Source of the DNA: UBA10324 sp038326325
GTDB lineage: Bacteria > Bacteroidota > Bacteroidia > Chitinophagales > UBA10324
Reading direction: 5' to 3'
DNA: 64,000 nucleotides
Assembly (NCBI GenBank): GCA_038326325.1
Contig: JBBQJW010000002.1
Coordinates: 178,778 to 242,777 of the forward strand
The first letter of the stretch is position 1. Each line of letters opens with the position of its first letter. A program made the translations under genes and the position numbers. Positions 36,930 through 45,618 of this stretch are shown in pieces. The notes beneath the pieces were generated by a model. The model was given only the letters and a program-made list of their open reading frames with translations, had not been told where the DNA came from and ran no database searches.

Positions 36930-38615
36930 CTAAAATTTCAAAATCAATCCGCCCATTAAACCGAAACCATAATTCGGATAATTGAACCAACGGGGGTAAG
37001 CGGAAGCGGTTAAGTTGCTGAACTGAAGAAACGCGCCGAAGTTTTTCTTGTAATTATAAATGAGTCCGAGATTGACATCAACATGACCTTTAAGTGATTG
37101 GTCAACCGTATCAGTTGGAAGACGATAGTAAGTTTTGTTCGCGCCGTAAACGGAAGCGTTGATGAGAATTTTATTTTGAATATTGTATTCGGCTTTGAAT
37201 GAAATTTTTTGAGTGGGAAGTCCGTAAGGAACACCACTGAAATCCAAAGTGTAAGTATTGTAATCACCGGCGAGTAAAAGATTAAGGCGCTCCGATTCTT
37301 TGTAACCCAATTCGCCGTGAACGATAAACACATTCGCGTTTTCAGCGAACGACACATCGTAGTGTGTTACACTTGTTGAATCAGGATTATAAAGTGCGAG
37401 ATGGTCAACCAACTGATCTGCAAGGCGAACAAGAAACGAAAAGTGATTGCCAACGCTTCCTTTTATTCCACCATGAATGTCAATCAGTTTAGAGTAGGCG
37501 AGAGGTTGATTTTTATTCAGGAAAGGATTTTCAGTTGACAGGGTTTTAAAATTATTCTTATTGATTTCACCTGTTACACCTGCAAACGGAACCACATATT
37601 CGCCAATGAGATTATAATGAGCTTCCACATCCGGAAGAAAATAAACCGTGCTATCGGTTGGTGCAATATCAAAGCCCGCATGCAAACTCCATTTATCCTG
37701 CTTGATGGAATACATTGGTTTGATATGAATGATGTGATTGAAAGAACTCACCGAATCTTCGTTGTATTGAATGATATCATATCCGAGATATAAACTTCCT
37801 GTGTGAATTTTATTTACAGTCTTTCCAAGTAATAATCCGGGAGCAATGTGCCATTCATTTCCACCCGTGCGATTCCAGTAGTAATAATAATCAGCGGTGA
37901 AATCGTAGTTCCAGTTATTTTTTGTCGGCTTTGTATTGGTGAAATCATAATTGGCTCCAAAGTTTTGAAAATTCTGTTTCACATCCGTGCGTTTGAAATT
38001 AAACAGTGTATCACTGTGGTCGTAACCATAAAAATATCTTGAAGTGCTTTCGTAATCCGCGTGAAGTGTAACAGCGCTCTTCTTAAAAAACTTTTTATAG
38101 TGGGTTTGAATCACATTGTCCGAAAACTTCTGAAAGTTCAACACGCCGCTTGCACCTTGGTGCATCGCATACAATCCCGCTTCGCGTTTTTCACTTACCC
38201 CTGTATTGACATTCAAAGAAAAGAAAGGAGAGAGTTGTGTTCCGAATCCGGCTTTGAAATAATTGTTCTGAGTAGCGTCGGGAGTTTCCTTCAACATCGC
38301 CACCGGACGAATATCGGCGGGCACGAATGGAAGATTCAACAATTTCGGTTGAAGATTATAAGTTGGTACAACCTTACTCGTATCAGCGGGCAATAATTTT
38401 GAAGGCACATCAATCTTCACCGCATCAGCCAGCAGCGGTTTGTAATCTGTTACAACATCTAAACTCATTCCGGGAATTTCTTTCTGAGCGGCGCTTTGTT
38501 TCGGAAACAGCGAGATGCAGGTTATCAGCGTCAGCGTAAAAAGAGTTGGTAGTTTGCAATTGGCAGTTTGCAATTGTTTGACTGTAACAGTCATTCTTGA
38601 TTTATGATTTCTCAT
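36930..38615 (-). CDS. Probable outer-membrane beta-barrel protein
   Basis: 561 residues. A hydrophobic leader (LFTLTLITCISLFPKQSAAQ) precedes a mature part that alternates aromatic and polar residues in short strands. It ends NYGFGLMGGLILKF, with the terminal Phe usual for barrels. The first 70 mature residues are proline-rich (SLDVVTDYKPLLADAVKIDV). The first codons (TVTVKQLQTANCKLPT) are encoded by an 11 bp-period repeat, so the start region may have been remodelled; starts at 38615 and 38594 are both possible. It lies downstream of the long TPR gene on the same strand, a pairing that suggests a shared envelope role. No family name recognised. Confidence 0.7.
   Translation of the reverse strand: MRNHKSRMTVTVKQLQTANCKLPTLFTLTLITCISLFPKQSAAQKEIPGMSLDVVTDYKPLLADAVKIDVPSKLLPADTSKVVPTYNLQPKLLNLPFVPADIRPVAMLKETPDATQNNYFKAGFGTQLSPFFSLNVNTGVSEKREAGLYAMHQGASGVLNFQKFSDNVIQTHYKKFFKKSAVTLHADYESTSRYFYGYDHSDTLFNFKRTDVKQNFQNFGANYDFTNTKPTKNNWNYDFTADYYYYWNRTGGNEWHIAPGLLLGKTVNKIHTGSLYLGYDIIQYNEDSVSSFNHIIHIKPMYSIKQDKWSLHAGFDIAPTDSTVYFLPDVEAHYNLIGEYVVPFAGVTGEINKNNFKTLSTENPFLNKNQPLAYSKLIDIHGGIKGSVGNHFSFLVRLADQLVDHLALYNPDSTSVTHYDVSFAENANVFIVHGELGYKESERLNLLLAGDYNTYTLDFSGVPYGLPTQKISFKAEYNIQNKILINASVYGANKTYYRLPTDTVDQSLKGHVDVNLGLIYNYKKNFGAFLQFSNLTASAYPRWFNYPNYGFGLMGGLILKF
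38543..38577. repeat. 11 bp-period repeat overlapping the barrel gene's 5' end
   Basis: AGTTGGTAGTTTGCAATTGG and the following GCAGTTTGCAATTG are variants of an 11-mer also seen at 3334-3360 on the other strand (AACTGCCAACT). Here it is translated as part of the signal peptide of the barrel protein. Confidence 0.5.
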
Positions 38616-38641
38616 TTATGATTTCTTTATTTTTCTATTTT

Positions 38642-38799
38642 TATTCTCTGCGCCTCCGCGTCTCTGCGGTTATCCTTTCTTTTGTATTTTCTCCATGCTT
38701 CAGATTTTTTCACGCAAAGCAGATTCGTAAGAAGCAAAGTTCGCAAAGTGCAAAATTGTTACACCTGTATTCTCTGCGCCTCCGCGTCTCTGCGGTTAT
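38642..38799. repeat. Pair of identical 31 bp GC-rich direct repeats
   Basis: The same 31 bases, starting ATTCTCTGCGCCTCCGCG and ending TCTCTGCGGTTAT, occur at 38642-38672 and 38769-38799. The stretch between them includes CACGCAAAGC and TTCGCAAAGTGC, which look like related degenerate units. From memory, 'CCGCAGAGACGCGGAGG' strings recur in many bacterial genomes without a known role. No gene is supported in 38616-38869. Confidence 0.7.
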
Positions 38800-38869
38800 G
38801 TATTCTTTGAAGAATCAAAAACTTTCCTAACCTTCAAAACTTTCTCAACTTTCAAAACTGTTTCAAAAC

Positions 38870-41800
38870 TCATCGCTGTTCTAAAGTATCCAACTGAAAC
38901 GAATGCTCCACAGAATCCTGCATCACCTTCGACTGCTTGCCTTCCTTTTCCGTTACAGTGGCGAGTTTTGCTTTAGCTTCAGGCAGAATGTCATCATCCG
39001 CTTTGTAATTGTCAATGATGCTTTGTAGGGTCGCCTTCGCGTTGAACAAATCATTTTCAGCGAAGAAGATATCGCCGAGCAATAAGTAACTCTTTGCAAT
39101 CCAGTAATTGTAACTTGGCTTTTGCTCTATCACCTTGTAACACTGCTTCTCTGCATCATCATTTTTATTCTCGTTGAAATAAATCAGCGCGATGTTGTAA
39201 AGTGCTTCAGCCCCCTTCGTTGAGTTGTTACCTTTTGAAAGTTTGTTAAACAGTTCTTCTGCTTTCGTGTAATCTTTATTAATCATCGCCACTTTCGCCG
39301 AGTAGTAACGAGCATCATTTAGGTCATCAGCGGGAGAGGAGGGATTAGCAAGAATTTTATCAGCCGCGTCTGAAGTTTTTTTCCAGTCATTCATCTTCCA
39401 CGCGCAGTTCATCATTCCCTTCAACGCTTCAGACAAATTCTCCTTGTAGTCGGCCGACAAACTCAGCAACTGATAATACTCATAAGCTTTCGCGTAGTTA
39501 AGTGTAACAGTATAATTTATCCGGGCACATTGCAGAATCGCGCGCTCTTTATAATTGCCCGAAGTTTTATTGGCGACAAACTCATAATCATCCAACGCGT
39601 GTTCAAAATCTTTATTCTGCGAGAGACACTCGGCGCGGTAGTAATGCGCCTGCGTGGCGAACGGCCCCGTCGGATAAGTATTCAGGTAATCAGTAAAACC
39701 CTGTAACGCCTTGTCATAATCACCCGTGCTGAAATTCTGTTCTGCCGAGAGATACACCACTGAATCTTTTGTGGCGACCGTAATTTTAGCTCCAGGAATT
39801 TCATCTAAGAAATCATCATACCCTTTCGAATCACCCGTGTTGATGAATACCTGCTTCGCGGTGTTCATGGCTTCCTTGCTCTCCTGAGAGTTCGGGAAAT
39901 TAACAGCCACGAATTTGAATTCATTCACCGCGTTCTCGGTGTGATTAGTATTGAAATAAATCAAACCCAATTTCAGGTGCGCCTTCTTCTGATACGAACT
40001 GTTCGGGAAATCATTTATCACGCGGTTGAAAGTCAGAATGGCGTTATCGTAATCCGTCGTTTGGAAATAAGTATTGGCTGTTTCAAACAACGCGTCATCA
40101 AGGTAAATGCTGAAAGGCATCTCGTTGTTGATGCGCTGTAACAGTTTTATCTTATCGGCGGAGCGGTTCTGCAAACCCGCGATCATGGCTAACTGAAACA
40201 ACGCGTAATCCTCGTTGCCGCTCTTGCTGTCGAGCACGAACTGAAAATCTTTATTCGCTCCCTCGTAATCCTTATTCACGAAATTGCAATCGCCGCTGCG
40301 CAGATATAAATCGTTCGATACTTTCTGCTTCGATAGTTTATCCATCGGTGTAACAGTCAGTTCCTGCTTCGCATCCGAAAAATTTGTTCGGGCCAATAAA
40401 TAATTATTTTGTTTTAAGTAAGCATAACCCAAACCATACTTCGCCAACAGGGGAGAAGCGCCGGAGTTGCCTCCGCCATTCGTCTTCTGCATCTCTAAGT
40501 ATTTCGAGTAATCTGTTACAGCGCTCTTGTAATCTTTATTGTCGGTCGCGATTTCACCTTTCCAGAAATAACAATCCGCTTCAATGCTGTGGTCAATCGG
40601 ATTCTTTAATGATTCGTCTAAAGTTTTATCCGCCTCCGCATAATTTTTATCCGCGCTCAACTGCATCGCCCGGTTAAACGCGATACGCTGATACGATTTT
40701 CGAATGGAAGGACTCAGCCCATCCAACCCGCGAATAATATCCAAAGCGCCCTTGTAATTGTTCGTGCCCGCGAGCAACGAAACCAGACTCTCCTTCGCGT
40801 CAGCGTTGTACCTGCTCTTCGGATAATCATTTATAAAATCCTGAAACGACTGACTCGCCACATCCTGAAAACCTAACTCCCAACTCAACTGCGCGTAATT
40901 ATAAGCCGCCTGCTCCTTCACATTTTTATCGAAATCCATTTTCGAAGCGGAGAGCAACGCGAGGCGAGCGTCACTTTTCTTTTTCAGTTTCAGGTAACAC
41001 TCCGCTAACAAAAACAAACTGTTCTGCCCCAGCGAATCCTTCAAACCCGTGAGCGCCAGAAAGTGAACCATCGCCTGGTCGTACGCTTTCGTTTTGTATT
41101 CGCAGAAGGCGATCTGATACACATCACTCTTTAAACTCTGCGCGGTTTTGTCGTAATACTCTTTCAGATAAGGCAGTGCGGTCGCGTACTCACCCGTGTT
41201 GAAATACGATTTGCCAATCAACTGGCGCATCTCGTTCGTGTACTTAAGGTCTTTGCGCTCGAGCAACGGCACCGCGTACAGCAACACCTCGTCGTACTGC
41301 GCTTTCAGAAATTCAATCTGTGTAATGTAGTATGGCACTATTGGCGAATACGCTTTGCTCTCCTTCACCAGATTAAAACTCTCCAGCGCCGCGTCATAAT
41401 TTTTTTGCGTGTAGGTGATGTAACCGTAATAATAATTCGCGGGGTAGTAATACTTGTTCTGAATGGTTTTTATCTGCTCGAAATACGGAAGCGCCTCCGC
41501 GAATTTCTGCTTGTAGAAATAACAGTAACCAATCTCAAACCGAAACTCATTCGTTTGCTCCGCGCTCAGGTCATACACATCCACGAGCTTAAAATAATTC
41601 AGCGCCTTGTCGTACTTCTTGTTCGTGTAATAAATATTTCCGAGGTGATAGTAAGCCAATCGTGTAACAGGGTTCTCGCCGTAAGTCGCAAGCAGGTCCA
41701 AAAAATATTGCTCAGCCTGCGGCTGTAACAGTTCCTTGCTGCACAGCGCGCGGTAGTAAGCCGCATTCATCACTAAGTTTTCGGGCGCATCGGGCTGTGG

Positions 41801-41980
41801 CGCGAACTCATTCACCACTTGGTCAAATCGCTTGAGCGCGGCGCCGTACTTCTTCTGCTCAAACAACTCAATTCCCTTTTTATAATCAGCGGCAGGGTCG
41901 GCGTAGTAAGCGGTTTTCTGCGCGAACGAATTCGCGCAAACAAACAGCATGGCAAACAACAAATAATTTCTTTTCAGCAT
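38870..41980 (-). CDS. Large secreted TPR-repeat protein
   Basis: 1036 residues with a signal peptide (YLLFAMLFVCANSFAQ). Nearly the whole mature protein is tetratricopeptide repeats, about twenty, with repeated 'Y..A...F..V...P.S....A.Y..G..Y' units such as DYDNAILTFNRVINDFPNSS and DYDKALQGFTDYLNTYPTG. It resembles the YbgF/BamD type of periplasmic TPR proteins but is much longer. A barrel-like gene follows at 250 bp on the same strand, so they may form an envelope complex. Several TGTWACA copies occur, some encoding Leu-Leu-Gln or Cys-Tyr rather than Val-Thr. Confidence 0.88.
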   Translation of the reverse strand: MLKRNYLLFAMLFVCANSFAQKTAYYADPAADYKKGIELFEQKKYGAALKRFDQVVNEFAPQPDAPENLVMNAAYYRALCSKELLQPQAEQYFLDLLATYGENPVTRLAYYHLGNIYYTNKKYDKALNYFKLVDVYDLSAEQTNEFRFEIGYCYFYKQKFAEALPYFEQIKTIQNKYYYPANYYYGYITYTQKNYDAALESFNLVKESKAYSPIVPYYITQIEFLKAQYDEVLLYAVPLLERKDLKYTNEMRQLIGKSYFNTGEYATALPYLKEYYDKTAQSLKSDVYQIAFCEYKTKAYDQAMVHFLALTGLKDSLGQNSLFLLAECYLKLKKKSDARLALLSASKMDFDKNVKEQAAYNYAQLSWELGFQDVASQSFQDFINDYPKSRYNADAKESLVSLLAGTNNYKGALDIIRGLDGLSPSIRKSYQRIAFNRAMQLSADKNYAEADKTLDESLKNPIDHSIEADCYFWKGEIATDNKDYKSAVTDYSKYLEMQKTNGGGNSGASPLLAKYGLGYAYLKQNNYLLARTNFSDAKQELTVTPMDKLSKQKVSNDLYLRSGDCNFVNKDYEGANKDFQFVLDSKSGNEDYALFQLAMIAGLQNRSADKIKLLQRINNEMPFSIYLDDALFETANTYFQTTDYDNAILTFNRVINDFPNSSYQKKAHLKLGLIYFNTNHTENAVNEFKFVAVNFPNSQESKEAMNTAKQVFINTGDSKGYDDFLDEIPGAKITVATKDSVVYLSAEQNFSTGDYDKALQGFTDYLNTYPTGPFATQAHYYRAECLSQNKDFEHALDDYEFVANKTSGNYKERAILQCARINYTVTLNYAKAYEYYQLLSLSADYKENLSEALKGMMNCAWKMNDWKKTSDAADKILANPSSPADDLNDARYYSAKVAMINKDYTKAEELFNKLSKGNNSTKGAEALYNIALIYFNENKNDDAEKQCYKVIEQKPSYNYWIAKSYLLLGDIFFAENDLFNAKATLQSIIDNYKADDDILPEAKAKLATVTEKEGKQSKVMQDSVEHSFQLDTLEQR

Positions 41981-42089
41981 GGTATTTTGATGGAAGCGAA
42001 TATCAATCCCAACGAAGGCATAACCTTGTTTAGTATTCCACAGATAAAATACTGATTGTAGAGAAATGTTTTTTGCTGACTAAGCGGCT

Positions 42090-42177
42090 GTCATTGCGAA
42101 AAAATTGTAATTAATTTCTGAAGCAATCTGTAAACCTCACACACAACAGATTGCTTCATGATTACATTCGCAATGAC
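42090..42177. repeat. Nested palindromic repeat (GTCATTGCGAA...TTCGCAATGAC)
   Basis: Outer arms GTCATTGCGAA (42090-42100) and TTCGCAATGAC (42167-42177) are perfect inverse complements. Inner arms AAGCAATCTG (42121-42130) and CAGATTGCTT (42147-42156) also pair. Such GTCATTGCGA/AAGCAATC palindromes are dispersed in several bacterial genomes. The whole can fold as one long interrupted hairpin. Confidence 0.75.
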
Positions 42178-42210
42178 AACCTTAAAATAATCTGTAACGG
42201 TCTCACGCGT

Positions 42211-42285
42211 GTTCCATCGGAACAAAATATTGGTAGAAGAAAAATGCCCTGCAAAAAAATCATCCTGTAAGGATTGGATGTTGCA
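42211..42285. repeat. Likely dispersed repeat with two small hairpins
   Basis: GTTCCATCGGAAC (42211-42223) is followed by AAAATATTGGTAGAAGAAAA, then ATCCTGTAAGGAT. Two short perfect hairpins flanking an 'ATATTGGTAGAAAA' core resemble a repeat I recall from other Bacteroidota genomes. Only this copy lies in the window, so the call rests on memory and shape. Confidence 0.35.
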
Positions 42286-42292
42286 TCCTCGA

Positions 42293-42967
42293 TTATTGAT
42301 AATTCTGAAAATTGATAGGTTTGTCAATAATGTTTAAGTCTTTAACATCAACATAACTAAGCCAAGCATAAATATTTTTTTTCACATCTTCAAAAGAGGA
42401 AGCAAAGGTTAACATATTAGAATAACATACTGATCTTTCACTTCGATAAGTATGTGCATCGTACTTGCGATCATCAGAAATAAATATTTGATTTACTCCA
42501 GGTGTATGTTTTATTTGATTGCCTCCACGAGGAGAAATATTTATTAAGCTTTCTGCAATTGATTTTGGCAAAAATGGATTTTGAATAAATTTCATAACTT
42601 CATTATTGTATAAAAAATCCTCGGAGATATGAAGTGTAACATTTGTTTTTCTAAAAGCAACATGCTCAGAAATTTTCGTTTGTGATATATCAAAAAATCT
42701 ATAGTAAATATCTCCATTATCTGTATCACTTCCATTTTTAGTAATATTGATGTTGTACTGAATGTAGATTTTAATTTCCTGCAGTAATCCCACTAAATTA
42801 AAAACAGTTTCAAGCTGCTTACTCATCAGCTCTCGCTTGAAGGAAATTCTTTTTGAAATTTTAATACCTGTTAGAACCAATCCCATAGTCCCAAGTGCGG
42901 TTATTCCCTCCCAACCTATTTTTTCCCAAATGTTTTTCAATAAAGCCATTGATTCAACACAATTCAT
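42293..42967 (-). CDS. Hypothetical protein with one N-terminal membrane helix
   Basis: 224 residues, or 218 if the Met at residue 7 (MALLKNIWEKIGWEG) is the start. A single hydrophobic segment (GITALGTMGLVLTGIKI) lies near residues 20-36, followed by a mixed alpha/beta soluble part with no motif I recognise. It follows the T9SS propeller-like gene at 18 bp on the same strand, so they are probably co-transcribed. It lies in the low-motif accessory region. Function unknown. Confidence 0.6.
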   Translation of the reverse strand: MNCVESMALLKNIWEKIGWEGITALGTMGLVLTGIKISKRISFKRELMSKQLETVFNLVGLLQEIKIYIQYNINITKNGSDTDNGDIYYRFFDISQTKISEHVAFRKTNVTLHISEDFLYNNEVMKFIQNPFLPKSIAESLINISPRGGNQIKHTPGVNQIFISDDRKYDAHTYRSERSVCYSNMLTFASSFEDVKKNIYAWLSYVDVKDLNIIDKPINFQNYQ

Positions 42968-42985
42968 ATTTCTACTTTTTAACCA

Positions 42986-44578
42986 TTAATTAATTACAAC
43001 CATTTTAACACATTGGACAGAATTACTTTCCTGAATTCTAATTAAATAAATGCCGCTTGATAGAAATTTTTGATTCAAATTATTCACTTTGAATTGATGA
43101 TTACCTTCAGGTAAATTATCATTAAAAAAATTCTGAATTAATCTTCCTTCAATGTCAAAAATATTTATTGAAACATTTTCTGTCTTAGCAAGATAAAATG
43201 AAAGCATACTTAAATTTGAAATTGGATTTGGTGAAAGTTGAATATCAGAAATTGATAGATTTATTTCGGTAACATCTACAGCATTACTAAGTTTCACAAT
43301 CCAAGAATCCTCTAAGCCATGATTTCCAGTCACATCAATATCATTTGAACTCGAACGACCAATTATTATGTATCCGCCATCAATTGTCTGGATTATTGAA
43401 TTTGAAACTTCTTCTTCAGAACCACCTAGATTTTTTTGCCAAATAATGTTTGTGCCTGAAGAATCAATCTTCACAACCCAATAATCAGAATTGCCCAAAT
43501 TGGTTGTAAGATCAACATCGTGAGAACTTGATGGTCCTGTTATAACATATCCCCCATCTTTAGTTTGACAAATTGAATGTGCAAAATCACCACTTGTTCC
43601 ACCCAAACAACGCTGCCATTGAAAACTTCCAGAATTAGCAATTTTGACAACCCAAATATCCCAACCATAAATGTGTCCTATTATATCGCTATCAGATGAT
43701 AATGATCGACCTGCCACAATAAATCCACCATCCTCAGTTTGCAAAATATCATTCGCATAATCTTCACTGCTTCCTCCAAATGACTTTGTCCACTCAATAG
43801 AACCCGATGATGAAAGTTTAGCAATCCAATAATCAGCAATATTTGAACTGCCGTTGTGATCAATAATATCACCATCATTTGAAAATGATTCCCCAGCCAC
43901 AATAAATCCACCGTCATTCGTTGCGACAATTGAATTTGCTTGATCATCAAGACTGCCCCCTAATGATTTTTGCCATTGAAGGGTACCATTCTTATCAAGT
44001 TTAACAATCCAATAATCATCTTTATTAATTGAGCCGTGATGCCCTGTTACATTTCCATCAATTGATTTTGACCATCCTGCAATAACATAACCACTATCAG
44101 TAGTTTGGCAAATTGAACTTGCCATATCATTCTGCGAGCCTCCTAATGATTTTTGCCAATCAATTACTCCTGTACTTGTGAGTTTAACTACCCAAAAATC
44201 TTCCCCGCCATGATTCCCCGAAACATCGCCATCGTTTGAATTAGAACTCCCGCAAATTACATATCCTCCATTAAATGTTTGAAGTGCTGCACCCGCATAT
44301 TCATGATATGAACCTCCATAAGAATTTTGCCAAACCATATTTCCTGTCGAATTTAATTTCAATAACCATAAATCTTCATATCCATGATTTCCCAAAACAT
44401 CACCATCATTTGAACCAGAAAAATTTAAAAGAATAAACCCGCTATCTGTTGTTTGTTGGATTGAATATCCTTCATCAAAAGCTGATCCGCCATACGAGTA
44501 TTGCCATTCGATATTAGTTTGTCCTCTCACAAATGCAAAGGAAAAAACAGAAAGTATAAAAGTTAAAACAGATTTCAT
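42986..44578 (-). CDS. Repeat-rich secreted protein with T9SS type A sorting domain
   Basis: 530 residues, signal peptide VLTFILSVFSFAFVRG. Eight repeats of about 53 residues follow, with the pattern 'W.K.LGGS..D.A.SI.QT.DGGYI..G.S.S.DGDV.G.HG..D.WIVKL...G'. They probably form a propeller-like fold; the Asp/Gly-rich turns could bind calcium. The type A tail reads LSPNPISNLSMLSFYL, SGIYLIRIQ and KMVVIN. Only one TGTWACA copy lies within 1.6 kb, well below the surrounding density. A copy of the dispersed element lies about 80 bp upstream of the start. Confidence 0.85.
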   Translation of the reverse strand: MKSVLTFILSVFSFAFVRGQTNIEWQYSYGGSAFDEGYSIQQTTDSGFILLNFSGSNDGDVLGNHGYEDLWLLKLNSTGNMVWQNSYGGSYHEYAGAALQTFNGGYVICGSSNSNDGDVSGNHGGEDFWVVKLTSTGVIDWQKSLGGSQNDMASSICQTTDSGYVIAGWSKSIDGNVTGHHGSINKDDYWIVKLDKNGTLQWQKSLGGSLDDQANSIVATNDGGFIVAGESFSNDGDIIDHNGSSNIADYWIAKLSSSGSIEWTKSFGGSSEDYANDILQTEDGGFIVAGRSLSSDSDIIGHIYGWDIWVVKIANSGSFQWQRCLGGTSGDFAHSICQTKDGGYVITGPSSSHDVDLTTNLGNSDYWVVKIDSSGTNIIWQKNLGGSEEEVSNSIIQTIDGGYIIIGRSSSNDIDVTGNHGLEDSWIVKLSNAVDVTEINLSISDIQLSPNPISNLSMLSFYLAKTENVSINIFDIEGRLIQNFFNDNLPEGNHQFKVNNLNQKFLSSGIYLIRIQESNSVQCVKMVVIN

Positions 44579-44656
44579 AGAAAAATTATTTTAAAATTGT
44601 TGGTGTTACACTGAATGCTATGGTTTGGTCTTTTAAATATCAAGGATACTTATCAG

Positions 44657-44748
44657 GCACAAAATAATAATTCCCAAATCATCAACTAAACAACTCAATA
44701 AAATAAAAGCGCGAGTTGTATAAGGTGTAATTGTCTGAACTGTGATTT
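44657..44748 (+). repeat. Dispersed 60-90 bp element, copy A
   Basis: Begins GCACAAAATAATAATTCCC and contains CATCAACTAAACAACTCAAT. ACAACTC (44690-44696) and GAGTTGT (44713-44719) form a perfect 7 bp stem. It lies upstream of the minus-strand T9SS gene at 42986. Confidence 0.75.
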
Positions 44749-44750
44749 GT

Positions 44751-44853
44751 GTGATTGATATGATTAAAAATGATTAGGAAAAATGAAATCACCATTCTCA
44801 CACAAATCAAATGAATCATAACTCAGTCACTTGGTTTGAATTTTTTATCGCTT
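44751..44853. repeat. Segmental duplication, copy 1
   Basis: About 100 bp from GTGATTGATATGATT to TTTTTTATCGCTT appear identical, by eye, to 45516-45618 (offset 765 bp). Weaker similarity continues on both sides through the small antitoxin-like genes and the dispersed elements A and B. Confidence 0.8.
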
Positions 44854-45054
44854 ACCATATTTAGCTGTAGGCTCCGCAGCCACTGAAGAAGTTGATTGTG
44901 TTTTATATTTCTTTTGTTTCAATTCAAATTTTTTTCTGCGATCAGCATAATAATTCTGCAACTGTTCGAAATTCATATCCATAGTTTCCAAACTAATCTT
45001 GTCGCGTATTTCGCGCAATCGCTCAATCATGGTTTTTTTCTTCTTAGTTTTCAT
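44845..45054 (-). CDS. Small antitoxin-like protein (orphan duplicate)
   Basis: 69 residues from the Met at 45054 (MKTKKKKTMIERLREIRDKI). It shares its core (TMIERLREIRDKISL..MD.NFE) and tail (TQSTSSVAAEPT.KYGKR) with the 45610 gene, which stands behind an intact PIN toxin. Here the toxin has been lost and only its last codons remain upstream. Small 'IREIRDKIS...M.FEE' proteins next to PIN genes are seen in several phyla and are presumed antitoxins. A longer frame from 45087 would read through the toxin remnant and is less likely. Confidence 0.6.
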   Translation of the reverse strand: MKTKKKKTMIERLREIRDKISLETMDMNFEQLQNYYADRRKKFELKQKKYKTQSTSSVAAEPTAKYGKR

Positions 45055-45103
45055 AAAGCAAAACTTCTTTGGGTGTGCGGATGTCAATGAGTTTGTAACT
45101 CAT
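45044..45103 (-). pseudogene. 19-codon chimera of a ParE-like start and a PIN toxin end
   Basis: The ATG overlaps the stop of the upstream antitoxin gene (ATGA). It reads MSYKLIDIRTPKEVLLYEN. MSYKLI is how ParE/RelE toxins paired with this antitoxin family often begin. DIRTPKEVL.YEN is almost the same as the end of the intact PIN toxin at 45827 (KTIDIRTPKEVLHYEN). The fragment looks like a recombination product of two toxin genes, with most of both lost. Confidence 0.5.
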
Positions 45104-45324
45104 TTCCGGTTTAGCATTCTCTTCTTAATATCTTCCCACGAAGAACCTTCCTCCGGCTTTTTAGAATACTCAGTTATTTCTGCTTCGAGAAAATTGATTT
45201 GTTCATCGCTAAGTTGATACGCATTTTTTTTATTGCTTTCGTTTGCGATGCTGTCCCATATTGCTTCTACTAAAAGTACCCGCTCAGGGATGCTTAGTTT
45301 TAGTATTTCAGAAAGTTGATTCAT
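45100..45324 (-). CDS. Addiction module antitoxin (CHP02574-type), toxin missing
   Basis: 74 residues. The N-terminal KLSIPERVLLVEAIWDSIA and the middle LSDEQINFLEAEITEYSKKP, then GSSWEDIKKRML, are the standard sequence of the short antitoxin family placed before ParE/RelE toxins. The expected toxin should start at the ATGA overlap, but only a 19-codon remnant is found there. So this is an orphan antitoxin, which could still work in trans against a related toxin. Confidence 0.8.
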   Translation of the reverse strand: MNQLSEILKLSIPERVLLVEAIWDSIANESNKKNAYQLSDEQINFLEAEITEYSKKPEEGSSWEDIKKRMLNRK

Positions 45325-45442
45325 CGCGGTGGTTTATAAATGTGTTGTAACAAACTTATCTTTTCAATTTCGGATTAACAACAATTGAATAAACAAAAGT
45401 TATTTCAGTCTGCATTATCAGTGTTTTATTGTATTTCCATTA

Positions 45443-45513
45443 ATCCCCAACTAAACAACTCAATAAAATAATAGCGTGGGTTGTGTGAACTGTAATTGCC
45501 TGAACTATGATTT
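45443..45513 (+). repeat. Dispersed 60-90 bp element, copy B
   Basis: CCCCAACTAAACAACTCAAT, then AATAGCGTGGGTTGTGTGAA. ACAACTC pairs with GGGTTGT with one G-U in RNA. It is upstream of the antitoxin gene at 45100-45324, about 120 bp away, and lacks the AAAATAATAATTCC end. Confidence 0.7.
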
Positions 45514-45515
45514 GA

Positions 45516-45618
45516 GTGATTGATATGATTAAAAATGATTAGGAAAAATGAAATCACCATTCTCACACAAATCAAATGAATCATAACTCAGTCACTTGGT
45601 TTGAATTTTTTATCGCTT
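45516..45618. repeat. Segmental duplication, copy 2
   Basis: The partner of 44751-44853, about 100 bp with no visible mismatch. It leads into the 3' end of the antitoxin-like gene at 45610. Confidence 0.8.
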
